The notes under the pieces: generated by a model
Databases searched by the model: none
The model's input: the letters and a program-made list of their open reading frames with translations, nothing else
What the model was told of the DNA's origin: nothing
In this document: in pieces, positions 1-9,435 of the stretch
How the letters are laid out: every line of letters starts with the position of its first letter
How positions within the stretch are numbered: position 1 is the stretch's first letter
Translations under genes and position numbers: made by a program
Assembly (NCBI GenBank): GCA_041170585.1
Contig: JBEDNN010000037.1
Coordinates: forward strand, 1 to 64,000
Direction of reading: 5' to 3'
DNA from: JBDLSY01 sp041170585
GTDB lineage: Bacteria > Pseudomonadota > Gammaproteobacteria > Burkholderiales > Burkholderiaceae_C
Length of the DNA: 64,000 nucleotides

Positions 1-1815
1 CAAGGTGCATCACATACCCATGCCACTGCTTACAGTATCGTTAATGGCGTACTACACGTTCTTTTAAACACTGGCGAAATAGCGACTTTACGTCATACGG
101 AACAGTGTGTCGGCTATCAGGGCAATGCCAATACCCCATCAAAAATCATATTATTACACCATGGTTTACATTTAGAAATAGTCATAGACCGCACCACAAT
201 AATCGGTGCAAGCGATGCAGCGGGTATTAGCGATATTATTTTAGAAGCCGCTTTGTCCACTATCTTAGATTTAGAAGATTCGGTTGCCGTAGTAGATGCT
301 GATGACAAAGTATTAGCGTATCGCAATTGGTTAGGCATTACTCAAGGGCATTTAACAGAAACTTTAGAAAAAAAAGGAGTACAAATAACACGTGGTTTAA
401 ATACCGACCGTTTTTATACTTCGATTGATGGCACACTCAACGGTTTACGTTTACAAGGCCGTTCGTTGATGTTTTTACGCAATGTGGGGCATTTAATGAC
501 TCACCCTGCCATTTTGTATGAGTCTCAACAGCCCATTAATGAATCAAATAATTTATCAAATAATTTATCAAATAGCTTATCAAATAATATATTAAATATA
601 CCATCTACTAGGCTATGCGAAATCCCTGAAGGCATTATGGACGCGGTAATTACTACGGCTATTGCCCTGCATGATTTAGCTAAACCGACTGATAATTTAT
701 TACGAAACTCTCGTACAGGCAGTATTTATATTGTTAAACCAAAAATGCACGGGCCTACTGAAGTCGCTTTTGCTTGTGAATTATTTAGCCGTGTTGAAGC
801 TTTGTTAGGACTGAAACATGCAACGGTTAAACTGGGTATTATGGATGAAGAACGCCGTACTAGCGTTAATTTAAAAGCTTGCATTGCGGCAGCATCAGAG
901 CGTGTTGCTTTTATCAATACAGGCTTTTTAGACCGTACAGGTGATGAAATACACACGTCTATGTTTGCGGGTGTGATGCTACGTAAAGCCGATATGAAGC
1001 ACAGTACTTGGTTAAATAATTATGAATTAAACAACGTAATCGTGGGATTAGCGTGTGGATTAAAAGGTAAAGCACAGATTGGAAAAGGTATGTGGGCTAT
1101 GCCCGATTTAATGGCAAATATGCTTAAACAAAAAATCACACACGTTCAATCAGGGGCAAATACCGCTTGGGTTCCTAGTCCTACAGCGGCTACTTTACAT
1201 GCCTTACATTACCATGATGTTGATGTATCAAATTGTCAAACACAATTACAACAACATACACAACAACACACAGTTGATATACCTCAAACAAATTTTAAAA
1301 TGGATAGACACAGTTTATTAACTGGTTTATTGACTATTCCCATAGCAAGTCCCAGTGAACAATCTCAATGGCGTGATATAGATAAACAACGCGAGTTAGA
1401 CAACAATGTACAAAGTATTTTAGGCTATGTAGTACGGTGGATTGACCAAGGTATTGGTTGCTCTAAAGTACCCGATATTAGTGGTATTTATTTAATGGAA
1501 GACCGTGCAACATTGCGTATTAGCAGCCAACACATTGCCAACTGGCTACACCACGGTGTATTAACTGAACACCAAGTACTGGATTCATTTAAGCGAATGG
1601 CAGCCATTGTTGATACACAAAATGTTGATGATATTTTATATACACCGCTCATATTAAATATAAATACTAACCAATATAGTATGGCTTATTATGCCGCATT
1701 AGAATTGGTACTTCAAGGCAAATATCAACCTAGCGGCTACACTGAACCCATATTACATGCTTGGCGTTTACGTGTAAAAATTCTGCAAAGCAATCAAGTA
1801 CAGCATACAAGCTAA
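1..1815 (+). CDS. glcB: Malate synthase G (5' end cut by window edge)
   Basis: Condenses glyoxylate with acetyl-CoA to malate, the second glyoxylate-shunt step, in the cytosol. The frame is open from base 1 and the first 84 codons already match the family (VGYQG, then ILLHHGLHLEIVID), so the gene begins upstream of the window; a TTG at 253 is only an internal codon. Diagnostic segments are TILDLEDSVAVVDADDK, GRSLMFLRNVGHLMTHPAIL, VKPKMHGPTEVAFACELFSR, LGIMDEERRTS, GKGMWAMPDLM, ANTAWVPSPTAATLHALHYH and the C-terminal QPSGYTEPILHAWR. About 605 residues of the usual roughly 720 are present. An odd Asn/Ser/Leu-rich insertion coded by 12-bp repeats (about 541-600) replaces the short loop between HPAIL and EIPEGIMDAV. 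Very likely functional; the next gene starts 8 bp downstream. Confidence 0.96.
   Translation, partial: QGASHTHATAYSIVNGVLHVLLNTGEIATLRHTEQCVGYQGNANTPSKIILLHHGLHLEIVIDRTTIIGASDAAGISDIILEAALSTILDLEDSVAVVDADDKVLAYRNWLGITQGHLTETLEKKGVQITRGLNTDRFYTSIDGTLNGLRLQGRSLMFLRNVGHLMTHPAILYESQQPINESNNLSNNLSNSLSNNILNIPSTRLCEIPEGIMDAVITTAIALHDLAKPTDNLLRNSRTGSIYIVKPKMHGPTEVAFACELFSRVEALLGLKHATVKLGIMDEERRTSVNLKACIAAASERVAFINTGFLDRTGDEIHTSMFAGVMLRKADMKHSTWLNNYELNNVIVGLACGLKGKAQIGKGMWAMPDLMANMLKQKITHVQSGANTAWVPSPTAATLHALHYHDVDVSNCQTQLQQHTQQHTVDIPQTNFKMDRHSLLTGLLTIPIASPSEQSQWRDIDKQRELDNNVQSILGYVVRWIDQGIGCSKVPDISGIYLMEDRATLRISSQHIANWLHHGVLTEHQVLDSFKRMAAIVDTQNVDDILYTPLILNINTNQYSMAYYAALELVLQGKYQPSGYTEPILHAWRLRVKILQSNQVQHTS
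541..600 (+). repeat. In-frame 12-bp tandem repeat inside glcB
   Basis: About four copies of a unit close to TCAAATAATTTA lie in frame within malate synthase G and encode a run of Asn, Leu and Ser residues in a loop that is short in other family members. The period is a multiple of three, so copy-number change would not shift the frame. Confidence 0.85.
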
Positions 1816-1823
1816 GGTATATT

Positions 1824-3215
1824 ATGGCATTGATGACGGTTTGTCCTGCTTGTACTACTTATTTTAAAGTAGTGTCTGACCAGCTTTTGTTACACCACGG
1901 TATGGTACGGTGTGGTTCGTGTGATCATGTCTTTAATGCCAACGACCGTTTAGAAGCACTTGCTGAAGGCACTTATGCTGAAACATTATTAATACGCAAT
2001 AATTTTTCTCACAAAGTCATACCGCGCACTCATCAAGCTGAAAAATCAGCAACACAACTACTTATTCAGGACTCAATTGTTTCAAATCAAGTAGCATCAA
2101 CACACCCTTCAATGTCATTAGGGACTGCTTTTACAGAGCTAAAATTGGATACACCTAGTGCATTAGAATTTTTTTCGCCTAAGAACACTGGAACTGATTA
2201 TGACATTTTTAACGTTAAATTACCTGATGTTAAATTGCCTGACATTAATTTAATATCAAATATATCAAATACACTAGGCATATCAGATAAGATGTTATCC
2301 GATAAATTGAAGCCGTCTAGTCACACCAGCATATCGCCTTTTTTTACGGCTTCTGATTCAAACCACTTAAATAATCCAAACACTTCAAATAGCTTAAATC
2401 TTCCAGAGCCTTCAAAAAGTCAATTGTCTACTATAACTGCTACGACTGAAAATTTAGAACTTTCTGAACAACTAGAACAGCAAAAAAAATATGCTGCTAA
2501 TCGCCGGTCTGAAATTAAAGCAAGACAATTATTAGAAGCTGAATCCAAAGCTAAATTATTAAAAGCAAATGTAGATAAGCAAATATCTACTCATTTGAAA
2601 AATTCTACTGCATTGCCTAAAAAATCTGTATCTAATTATTCTGCTACTAAAAGACGACCTAAAAAAACTGTTAAACCTGCTAAACCGTCGTTTTGGATTG
2701 CCAGCCGTTTAATACTTAATCGTTTACTAACAATATTGTTAATTAGTATTACTGGCTTATTAGGAGTAACTTTATTGTTACAAATTTTGCTATGGGTACG
2801 ATACCCTGTAATGAATGCGCTGCCTGTTACCACGGTTGTGTTTAAACATTTGTGTAGCGTAACAGGGTGTATTTATACGCCTGCTGTTTGGCTTAAACCT
2901 TTGTCTTTAGACGGTATTAGTTTAAATAAATTACCTAATAATACTTCTACTACCGCAGGTATGGCAACTTACCGTATGCAAGCAACTATACGTAATACCA
3001 GCCATTTAGATATTCGATCGCCTGATATTGAACTTACTATTAGTACCCTTGAAGGTGCAATATTAGCTAAAAAAATACTGCCGGCTTATGTATTTCCACC
3101 TGTACCCGCATCACTGGGTTCTATTCCCGCAAATACGGATTGGATTATTGATATACCTATTAATTTAGATGAAAACACCATAAATTATGCAGCCCGTATG
3201 GTGTATCGGCTGTAA
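1824..3215 (+). CDS. Zinc-ribbon DUF3426 membrane protein
   Basis: A 463-residue protein of the MJ0042 zinc-ribbon/DUF3426 type; function not established. The N-terminus has two CxxC pairs (C7, C10 and C30, C33) in a pattern typical of this ribbon. A long Ser/Asn/Lys-rich low-complexity linker follows, then a Lys-rich stretch, one membrane helix around residues 300-324 (LTILLISITGLLGVTLLLQ) and a C-terminal extracytoplasmic DUF3426 domain. The start chosen is the ATG at 1824, preceded by an AAGG-type ribosome site, rather than an upstream TTG in frame that would overlap glcB. Part of the linker (KLPDVKLPDINL) is coded by an in-frame repeat. Topology predicts a cytoplasmic zinc ribbon with the C-terminal domain outside. 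In other proteobacteria similar genes often follow prmA; here it follows glcB. Confidence 0.85.
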   Translation: MALMTVCPACTTYFKVVSDQLLLHHGMVRCGSCDHVFNANDRLEALAEGTYAETLLIRNNFSHKVIPRTHQAEKSATQLLIQDSIVSNQVASTHPSMSLGTAFTELKLDTPSALEFFSPKNTGTDYDIFNVKLPDVKLPDINLISNISNTLGISDKMLSDKLKPSSHTSISPFFTASDSNHLNNPNTSNSLNLPEPSKSQLSTITATTENLELSEQLEQQKKYAANRRSEIKARQLLEAESKAKLLKANVDKQISTHLKNSTALPKKSVSNYSATKRRPKKTVKPAKPSFWIASRLILNRLLTILLISITGLLGVTLLLQILLWVRYPVMNALPVTTVVFKHLCSVTGCIYTPAVWLKPLSLDGISLNKLPNNTSTTAGMATYRMQATIRNTSHLDIRSPDIELTISTLEGAILAKKILPAYVFPPVPASLGSIPANTDWIIDIPINLDENTINYAARMVYRL

Positions 3216-3337
3216 ACCTATTAAAATAATAGGTATTCGTTATTCGTTATTGTTATTGTTATTGTTATTGTTAATATTAATATCTTAATATCTTAATATC
3301 TTAATAATATTTAAAATATTTTAAATAAAGGCTTGCT
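3216..3337. repeat. Short tandem repeats between the DUF3426 gene and fdxA
   Basis: The spacer holds about four copies of a 6-bp unit (ATTGTT) followed by about four copies of a 9-bp unit (TTAATATCT). No hairpin with a T-run is evident. The fdxA promoter must lie here or further upstream. Confidence 0.75.
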
Positions 3338-3661
3338 ATGACATTTGTTGTTTTAGAATCATGTATTAAATGTAAATACACCGACTGTGTAGACGTGTGT
3401 CCCGTGGACTGTTTTCGTGAAGGACCTAATTTTTTAGTCATTGACCCTGACGAATGTATTGATTGTGCCGTGTGTGTACCTGAATGCCCAGTCAATGCAA
3501 TTGTAAGCGAGGAAGATGTGCCCGCTGACCAGTTAGAACTCATTAAAATCAATGCTGAATTGACTAAATTATGGCCTTCTATTACACGCACTAAACCTGC
3601 TTTACCTGATGCAGAGCAGTGGAAAGATGTACCTAAAAAACTGCACTTGTTGGAAAAATAA
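3338..3661 (+). CDS. fdxA: Seven-iron ferredoxin FdxA
   Basis: A 107-residue soluble ferredoxin carrying one [3Fe-4S] and one [4Fe-4S] cluster, a low-potential electron carrier. Cysteines at 9, 12, 17, 21, 25, 40, 43, 46 and 50 reproduce the spacing of Azotobacter vinelandii FdI offset by one residue, including the CVDVCPVDC and CIDCAVCVPECP segments. The long C-terminal tail rich in acidic and Lys residues is usual for the FdxA family. Length matches the family. It stands alone between repeat-rich spacers; the physiological partner is not evident, although a ferredoxin-NADP reductase gene (fpr) lies 530 bp downstream and is a plausible one. The coding sequence is preceded by an AAAGG-type ribosome site. 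Confidence 0.95.
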   Translation: MTFVVLESCIKCKYTDCVDVCPVDCFREGPNFLVIDPDECIDCAVCVPECPVNAIVSEEDVPADQLELIKINAELTKLWPSITRTKPALPDAEQWKDVPKKLHLLEK

Positions 3662-3766
3662 TCAGTTGCTTTAGTTATTTTAGTGTTTTAGTTGTTTTAG
3701 TTGTTTTAGTTGTTTTTATACGTTTATATTTTATATTTTATATTTTATACTTAAAGAAAAATCCTT

Positions 3767-4201
3767 ATGTTAAATATCAATAAAACTGTTTTTTACACTG
3801 TAATTATTACTAGCCTATTATCTGCTTCGTCGTGGGCAGTAACACCTAACCCAATCACACTAAAACCCCCTGTTGCTCATTTATCAGCGTCTACTCAAGC
3901 TTATCAAAGTGCTAACGATACCATGCACGCCAATATGAATATTACTTTTACGGGCGATGCTGATGCTGATTTTTTAGCGGGTATGATTCCACACCATCAA
4001 GGTGCAATTGATATGGCAAAAGTAGTCATAGCCCACGGCAAAGACCCTAAAATAAAAGCTCTAGCACAAGCAATAATTAAAGCACAAGTGCGTGAAATAA
4101 GCGAAATGAATCAATTACGTGCCTCAAACTCAACAGTGATAGTAGTCCCACCAATGAAAAAATCGGCTACAGGACATAACCACAGCTCTCATGTACACTA
4201 G
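3767..4201 (+). CDS. Exported DUF305 protein
   Basis: A 144-residue DUF305-family protein, probably periplasmic; some relatives (CopM) bind copper. Residues 1-24 form a signal peptide ending SSWA. The conserved core is MIPHHQGAIDMAKVV (from residue 73), followed by a helix that includes AQVREISEMNQL. The C-terminus is His-rich (GHNHSSHVH) and could bind metal. The stop codon overlaps the start of fpr by 11 bp, so the two are probably co-translated. A metal-binding role is inferred from family and histidines only. Confidence 0.85.
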   Translation: MLNINKTVFYTVIITSLLSASSWAVTPNPITLKPPVAHLSASTQAYQSANDTMHANMNITFTGDADADFLAGMIPHHQGAIDMAKVVIAHGKDPKIKALAQAIIKAQVREISEMNQLRASNSTVIVVPPMKKSATGHNHSSHVH

Positions 4202-5006
4202 TTTGTCGGTTATTCCAGATAATAGTAAATTTACTGCTGAAACCATTATATGGTTAAAGCCGTGGACACCCAAACTATTTAGTTTTAGAATCACCCGCCC
4301 TAAAACCTATCGCTTTGAAGCAGGGCAGTGGGCACGTTTAGGTATATTAAAATCTGGTGAGTCTAAACCCGTTTGGCGGGCATACAGTATAGTCAATGCG
4401 ACCTATGAATCTTATTTAGAATTTTATTCTATTGTTGTGCCTGATGGAGAGTTTACTAGTGAATTAAGCCATCTCAATCTAGGTGATACCGTTTTATTAG
4501 AAAAAGTATCTTACGGTTTTCTAACTACCACCCGCTTTGAACAGTTACCGCAACAAAATTTATGGCTATTGTCTACAGGAACAGGATTAGCCCCTTTTTT
4601 GAGTATTTTGGCTGATTTTGAAGTGTGGCAGCACTACCAACGTATCATTGTGGTTCATGGGGTGCGTCAACGCGATGAGCTGACTTATACAGATACGCTA
4701 GTCAATTTATCTAAGCATGAGTTATTTAAAGACAATGCTGACAAGCTCATTTATCAACCTTGTCTTACACGTGAGCCTGTAGACAATTTACCCGTAGGGG
4801 CTTTAGTTGGACGCATACCTGTACTGATTGATAGTGGTGTGTTAGAATCAACCGTTAATACTTTATTAACGCTAGAAAATTCTCGTGTTATGATTTGCGG
4901 CAATCCAGACATGGTTAGCGATACTCGCACAGTTTTGAAAAATCGTGGCTTGACTGTAAGTCGCAGCAAACAGCTTGGCAATATTGCAGTTGAAAATTAT
5001 TGGTAA
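4191..5006 (+). CDS. fpr: Ferredoxin/flavodoxin-NADP reductase
   Basis: An FAD enzyme of 271 residues that moves electrons between NADPH and ferredoxin or flavodoxin in the cytosol. The FAD-binding RxYS motif appears as RAYSIVN, the NADP-binding glycine-rich segment as STGTGLAPFLSIL, and the protein ends VENYW, like the aromatic C-terminus of bacterial Fpr enzymes. The ATG at 4191 lies inside the preceding DUF305 gene (11-bp overlap), implying translational coupling; there is no room for a separate promoter. FdxA, encoded just upstream, is a candidate partner. Length is near the usual 255-260. Confidence 0.93.
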   Translation: MYTSLSVIPDNSKFTAETIIWLKPWTPKLFSFRITRPKTYRFEAGQWARLGILKSGESKPVWRAYSIVNATYESYLEFYSIVVPDGEFTSELSHLNLGDTVLLEKVSYGFLTTTRFEQLPQQNLWLLSTGTGLAPFLSILADFEVWQHYQRIIVVHGVRQRDELTYTDTLVNLSKHELFKDNADKLIYQPCLTREPVDNLPVGALVGRIPVLIDSGVLESTVNTLLTLENSRVMICGNPDMVSDTRTVLKNRGLTVSRSKQLGNIAVENYW

Positions 5007-5111
5007 TAATAAAAATATCAATAAATATCAATAAATATTAATTTATATTAATAGTACTCAACAATATATCAACAACATATCAGTAATATATTAATATAAA
5101 AATCGAAGCCT

Positions 5112-6383
5112 ATGAATTCCGCTCAAATATATCTAGTTGGTGGGGCAGTACGCGATACTTTATTAGGCCTTGCGGTAGGCGACCGTGATTATGTAGTGGT
5201 TGGTAGTACTGTCCAAGCCATGAAAGCACAAGGCTTTAAACCTGTAGGTAAAGATTTCCCTGTATTTTTACACCCAAAAACCCATGAAGAATATGCCTTG
5301 GCTCGCACTGAACGTAAACAAGGTAATGGTTATGCGGGCTTTACTGTACACGCTTCACCAGAAGTAACTTTATTAGAAGATTTAGCACGGCGTGATTTAA
5401 CCATCAATGCCATTGCTCAAACAAAAGAGGGTGATTTAATTGACCCTTATGGCGGGCAATTAGACTTAAAAAATAAAATATTTCGTCACGTCAGTGATTC
5501 TTTTATAGAAGACCCGTTACGTATTTTACGGTTGGCTCGCTTTGCTGCCCGTTATGATGACTTTGTAGTCGCGCCTGAAACCCTGATACTGATGCGTAAT
5601 ATGGTAAAAACAGGTGAACTAAACCATTTAGTCCCAGAAAGAATATGGCAAGAATTATCACGCGGTTTACTTGAAAAAAAACCGCTACGTATGTTAAGTG
5701 TCTTAGATGATTGTGGGGCATTAGCCGTTTTATTGCCCGAAATAAAAGCATTACAAGGTGTGCCGCAACCCGTTAAGTATCACCCTGAAATTGATTGTTA
5801 TATTCATACCAGTATGGTGTTAGACCGTGCAACACAATTATCTAATCAGTTACCCATTCGTTTTGCTAGTTTGATGCATGACTTAGGTAAAGCACAGACA
5901 GCACAGCATGAATTGCCACACCACCGCGGCCATGAAGGGCGTAGTTTGCCATTGATTGAAGCCTTGTGTAAACGCTTGCGTATCCCTAATGATTGCAAAC
6001 AATTGGCATTGCTTGTGGCTGCTGAACACGGCAATATTCACCGTAGTCTTGAACTCAATGCTGCTGGTTGTTTGCGTTTATTAATGCGCTGTGATGCGTT
6101 ACGTCAATCTAGTCGTTTTGAAGCAATTTTGACATGTTGCCAAGCAGATGCCCAAGGACGGTTGGGGTTTGAAACTGAACCTTATCCACAAACACAACGC
6201 TTATTACTGGCGTTAAAAGTCGCTAAATCTGTGCAAGGCAATAGCGTAATTGCTCAACTTAAAGCTAAATATGCACAGTTTAGCGTTACTGGTTTAGATA
6301 CAATGCCGAGTGTAGAGAAAATTGCCTATGCTATGCAAGTAGCACGGACTGATGCTATTCAACTGGCTTTAGATAATACTTAA
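5112..6383 (+). CDS. cca: CCA-adding enzyme with HD domain
   Basis: Multifunctional tRNA nucleotidyltransferase that builds or repairs the 3' CCA of tRNAs without a template, with an HD phosphohydrolase domain. At 423 residues it is slightly longer than the E. coli enzyme. Visible motifs: LVGGAVRDTLLG (residues 7-18), catalytic GDRDYVVVG, RRDLTINAIA, DPLRILRLARFAAR, and HDLGK of the HD domain near residue 256. It is a class II nucleotidyltransferase. Flanked by repeat-rich spacers and apparently monocistronic. Confidence 0.96.
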   Translation: MNSAQIYLVGGAVRDTLLGLAVGDRDYVVVGSTVQAMKAQGFKPVGKDFPVFLHPKTHEEYALARTERKQGNGYAGFTVHASPEVTLLEDLARRDLTINAIAQTKEGDLIDPYGGQLDLKNKIFRHVSDSFIEDPLRILRLARFAARYDDFVVAPETLILMRNMVKTGELNHLVPERIWQELSRGLLEKKPLRMLSVLDDCGALAVLLPEIKALQGVPQPVKYHPEIDCYIHTSMVLDRATQLSNQLPIRFASLMHDLGKAQTAQHELPHHRGHEGRSLPLIEALCKRLRIPNDCKQLALLVAAEHGNIHRSLELNAAGCLRLLMRCDALRQSSRFEAILTCCQADAQGRLGFETEPYPQTQRLLLALKVAKSVQGNSVIAQLKAKYAQFSVTGLDTMPSVEKIAYAMQVARTDAIQLALDNT

Positions 6384-6561
6384 TACTATTTAATAATACT
6401 TAACATTATTTAATACTATTTAATAATAAATAATACTTAACATTACTTAACATTATTTAATACTATTTAATAATACGTACTTTTATTAAAGTAATACTAA
6501 ATATCAAATATCAAATATCAAATATCAAATGATATTAAATAATATGGATTGTTTAATATAT
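6384..6561. repeat. AT-rich direct repeats between cca and ycaO
   Basis: The convergent spacer is made of interleaved copies of TTTAATACTATTTAATAATA-like and AATATCAAAT-like units. No strong terminator hairpin is visible. Confidence 0.6.
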
Positions 6562-8376
6562 TCAAATACCTTGTACGGCACGCACTTTATCATAAGCGGC
6601 TAGCAATTGAGTGTGCATTGTGCTGCCTTCCATATTACTACCCAATAATCCTAGACCAAAAAAACGTGCTTCAGGATAGGTATCAGCGTGAATTAACTGT
6701 ACAGCTTGCTCTATTGTAGAATCGCCATACAGTAAACGTAAGTTTTCTTCAAATGGTGCTGGGTTGTCTAACTTTAGCATTGCCTCAATTGCTTTGTATA
6801 CACGTGTTCTAGGTTCAGTTAATTGTGCCATTTGAATCACCCATGCACAGCCTTCAATGGCTTCATCAATATCACCCGCAGCCAGTGCCAGTAAGGTTTT
6901 TAACTCACCCAAACGTAGCCATTGCCAAGGAGTTCCTGCATCAGCGGCTAAACCAATTAAAGTGGTTATTTGTAGACTATCAGGTAAATCTAATGCCAAT
7001 AACTGCTCTAATAATGTAGCACATTCATCATCAGTTAGTGTGGGCAGTTTTAAAATAGCGGCACGAACCGCATTCCCAACGCTATTATTTTGAAATTGTA
7101 ATTCATCAATAGGATAAATTTCACTCATACCAGGTACTAAAATACGGCAACTGTATATCCCTAAATGCGTAAAATCAGCGACGTAAATATCATGTTTCAT
7201 AGTATGAATTGCGTTGATACACCAGTCATAATCTTCTTGAGTGGTAGTACCAAAGTTCCAATCTACAAACGGATAATCGGCTGTATCGCGTAAAAAATCC
7301 CAGCCCACTACACCACTAGAATCAACAAAGTGAATTTCTAAATTAGCTGCATCGGCAATTTCATCAGCGTCAAAACTAGGTGCAGGAAAATCATTTAAAT
7401 CATCAATCGCACGGCCTTGTAATAACTCGGTGAGTGACCGCTCTAATGCTACTTCAAAACGCGGATGTGCACCAAAACTAGCAAATACCCCTTGGTCTTT
7501 AGGGTTTAACATCGTAACGCACATTACAGGATATTGTCCGCCTAATGAAGCATCTTTTACTAAAATACCGTAGCCTGCTGCACGTAAACCTGCAATACCT
7601 GCTGCAATTTTTGGATAACGATTAATTACATTATCAGGCACATTAGGCAAACATATAGAGTCTTTAATAATATTAAATTTGATATAACGTTCAAAAATTT
7701 CTGCCATAGCCTGCACACGGGCTTCCATTAAAGTGTTGCCCGCCGACATACCATTACTGACATATAAATTACCAATCAAATTGACAGGAAATAAATTCAC
7801 AGTGTTATCACGCAAACGCGTATAAGGAATAGTGCAAATACCACGTTCACTGTTACCAGAGTTTAAATCTACCAATTGTTGTAGTTCAATTGCATTATTT
7901 GGATTGTAGAATAAATGCAATTCAGGATTAAGCAGCCCCTTAGGCAATTCAGTCAGTTTTTTATGGCGTGTTCCTTTAGCCGTCAAAGTAAACCAATGTT
8001 CTTGCGGATAATGTACCCAAGGGGCATTCGCTATTGTTTCACCTAAGTAAAAGTGTGTCCAAAAATAATTGGTTGATAAGCGTTCAAAAAACTCACCCAA
8101 AGCACTGGCACGGGCTGCCAATTCACTAGCCCCTTTGCCATTACTAAATAAACGTTTACAGGCAGTGTCAGTAACATGTACCGACCAAATACCTTCAATA
8201 TCATTAAGCCAAGACTGTTCAGTAACGACAAAGCCTAGTTTTATTAACTTTGCTTGCAAAGTTGCAATAGATGCTTCTAAAGAACTATCTTTACTGGGAA
8301 TAAAGGTTTCTGCATGATTGGTAATATTTATTAATTGAGGTTTAGGTGATTGGGTAGGTGTAAATAAATGAGTCAT
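6562..8376 (-). CDS. ycaO: YcaO, ATP-dependent accessory factor for S12 methylthiolation
   Basis: A 604-residue protein resembling E. coli YcaO along its length (586 residues there), including GKGASELAARASALGEFFERL, SGNSERGICTIPYTR, LYVSNGMSAGNT, EARVQAMAEIFERY, SLGGQYPVMCV, FASFGAHPRFEVALERSLTE and DYPFVDWNF. YcaO-domain enzymes use ATP to activate amide backbones; the E. coli protein is associated with beta-methylthiolation of ribosomal protein S12 by RimO. It belongs to the stand-alone housekeeping class, since no precursor peptide or cyclodehydratase partner is nearby. The N-terminus is about 20 residues longer than in E. coli. Confidence 0.93.
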   Translation of the reverse strand: MTHLFTPTQSPKPQLINITNHAETFIPSKDSSLEASIATLQAKLIKLGFVVTEQSWLNDIEGIWSVHVTDTACKRLFSNGKGASELAARASALGEFFERLSTNYFWTHFYLGETIANAPWVHYPQEHWFTLTAKGTRHKKLTELPKGLLNPELHLFYNPNNAIELQQLVDLNSGNSERGICTIPYTRLRDNTVNLFPVNLIGNLYVSNGMSAGNTLMEARVQAMAEIFERYIKFNIIKDSICLPNVPDNVINRYPKIAAGIAGLRAAGYGILVKDASLGGQYPVMCVTMLNPKDQGVFASFGAHPRFEVALERSLTELLQGRAIDDLNDFPAPSFDADEIADAANLEIHFVDSSGVVGWDFLRDTADYPFVDWNFGTTTQEDYDWCINAIHTMKHDIYVADFTHLGIYSCRILVPGMSEIYPIDELQFQNNSVGNAVRAAILKLPTLTDDECATLLEQLLALDLPDSLQITTLIGLAADAGTPWQWLRLGELKTLLALAAGDIDEAIEGCAWVIQMAQLTEPRTRVYKAIEAMLKLDNPAPFEENLRLLYGDSTIEQAVQLIHADTYPEARFFGLGLLGSNMEGSTMHTQLLAAYDKVRAVQGI

Positions 8377-8458
8377 TCATTATTTTAGTATAAATATTTA
8401 TTACTTTTATTATGTCCTTTTACTATGTGCTTTTACTATGTGCTTTTATTATGTATTT
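8377..8458. repeat. Tandem repeats between the EF-hand gene and ycaO
   Basis: About four imperfect copies of a 14-bp unit close to CTTTTACTATGTGC lie between the EF-hand stop and the ycaO start, both read on the minus strand. Confidence 0.7.
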
Positions 8459-8998
8459 TTATTGAGAAAAATTTACTGAACGCTGAATACTGGGCATAGT
8501 ATTTTTTTGAAATTCAGTTTTACTTGCTTTAGATTTAGAGAGTAATTCTATTTGACGCTGCTCTGGTGATTTAAATACCATACCACGGTATTTTTTTGAA
8601 ATATAGTGCGTATCCTGCTTTATTTCTTCTAGCTGATCTGTAGCGTGTTTAGTACGCTCTTCAGTATAATATTTCATCCATAATTTACTTTCAGGTTCGC
8701 TTACTTTACCATCTTTATTGGTATCAATTGCTTCAAAATTTTTTGAACAAATAATCATATTAGCTGCTTGTGCCTCAAGTTTAGTAATACGATTGTCTTT
8801 ATTAACATCTGCTTTTTCCCACAAAGCTTTTATGGCTTCATGAATTTCTTTGCGTAATTCTTGATCTATTGTATTTTTATTTACATTCGTATTTGTATTT
8901 GATAAAGATTCATGTAATGGCGTTGCAGATACTACGGTTACTAATGTTAGACTGGCTAAATAAATTATTAAATATAATGACGGCGAAGAATATTTCAT
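8459..8998 (-). CDS. Exported EF-hand protein
   Basis: A 179-residue protein with an N-terminal hydrophobic signal (residues about 7-26, ending VVSA) and two canonical 12-residue EF-hand loops: D64-E75 (DVNKDNRITKLE) and D92-E103 (DTNKDGKVSEPE), each with acidic or Asn ligands at positions 1, 3 and 5 and Glu at 12. Calcium binding in the periplasm or outside the cell is therefore likely. A Thr/Asn-rich stretch (NTNTNVNKNT) near residue 35 is low complexity. Function beyond calcium binding is unknown. A 108-bp miniature element sits 33 bp upstream of its start and may carry or disturb its promoter. Confidence 0.82.
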   Translation of the reverse strand: MKYSSPSLYLIIYLASLTLVTVVSATPLHESLSNTNTNVNKNTIDQELRKEIHEAIKALWEKADVNKDNRITKLEAQAANMIICSKNFEAIDTNKDGKVSEPESKLWMKYYTEERTKHATDQLEEIKQDTHYISKKYRGMVFKSPEQRQIELLSKSKASKTEFQKNTMPSIQRSVNFSQ

Positions 8999-9031
8999 AA
9001 AATTAGTTAAATAAAATTAGTTAAAATAATG

Positions 9032-9139
9032 GCATTGCTACTTTAATATGGTTAAGCCGTATATTTATAATATTTTCTTAGCAAAAATAAGGCTTATTTT
9101 AGATAAAAAATACAAAAACTATTTTTAAGTAGCAATACC
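9032..9139. mobile_element. Family-2 miniature inverted-repeat element, copy 1
   Basis: A 108-bp element with ends GGCATTGCTACTTTAA and, on the other strand, GGTATTGCTACTTAAA. It is flanked by a perfect 8-bp direct repeat AAAATAAT (9024-9031 and 9140-9147). A second copy of the same length, inverted and roughly 80% identical by eye, is at 34078-34185. It has no coding capacity, so it would need a transposase in trans. Confidence 0.85.
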
Positions 9140-9400
9140 AAAATAATTTGTAGGGTGATTGTGCAAAGTATTATTTATATTATTTATAAAATACCATTGC
9201 ATTAAATCTCCAGCATAGTAGCCTTTAATTAGAAGTAATAATTTAAAAATATACTATTTTAGTGTCAAAGAAACAGCTGGAAACAAAGTAATAGTATTAA
9301 CACTATATTAAGTAAATATTGTCGTAGTATTTTTTGTTAGCATATTTTTGCAATATATATTTTTGCAATATTTCTGTATATTAAATAATTTAATTGGCGT

Positions 9401-9435
9401 AAAAAAACCACTGTGTTTAAGAACAGTGGTTTTTT
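9401..9435 (-). terminator. Intrinsic terminator of rplM-rpsI
   Basis: A 7-bp GC-containing stem CCACTGT/ACAGTGG (9408-9414 and 9423-9429) is extended by an A-run on one side and a T-run on the other, so it can end transcription from either strand. It lies about 30 bp beyond the rpsI stop. Confidence 0.88.

Noticed and set aside
253..1815. A complete gene starting with TTG at 253
   Set aside because: The frame is open to base 1 and upstream residues match malate synthase G, so the gene is truncated by the window edge.
3301..3591. Minus-strand frame opposite fdxA, and similar frames opposite other genes
   Set aside because: Shadows of well-supported genes with no recognisable protein features.
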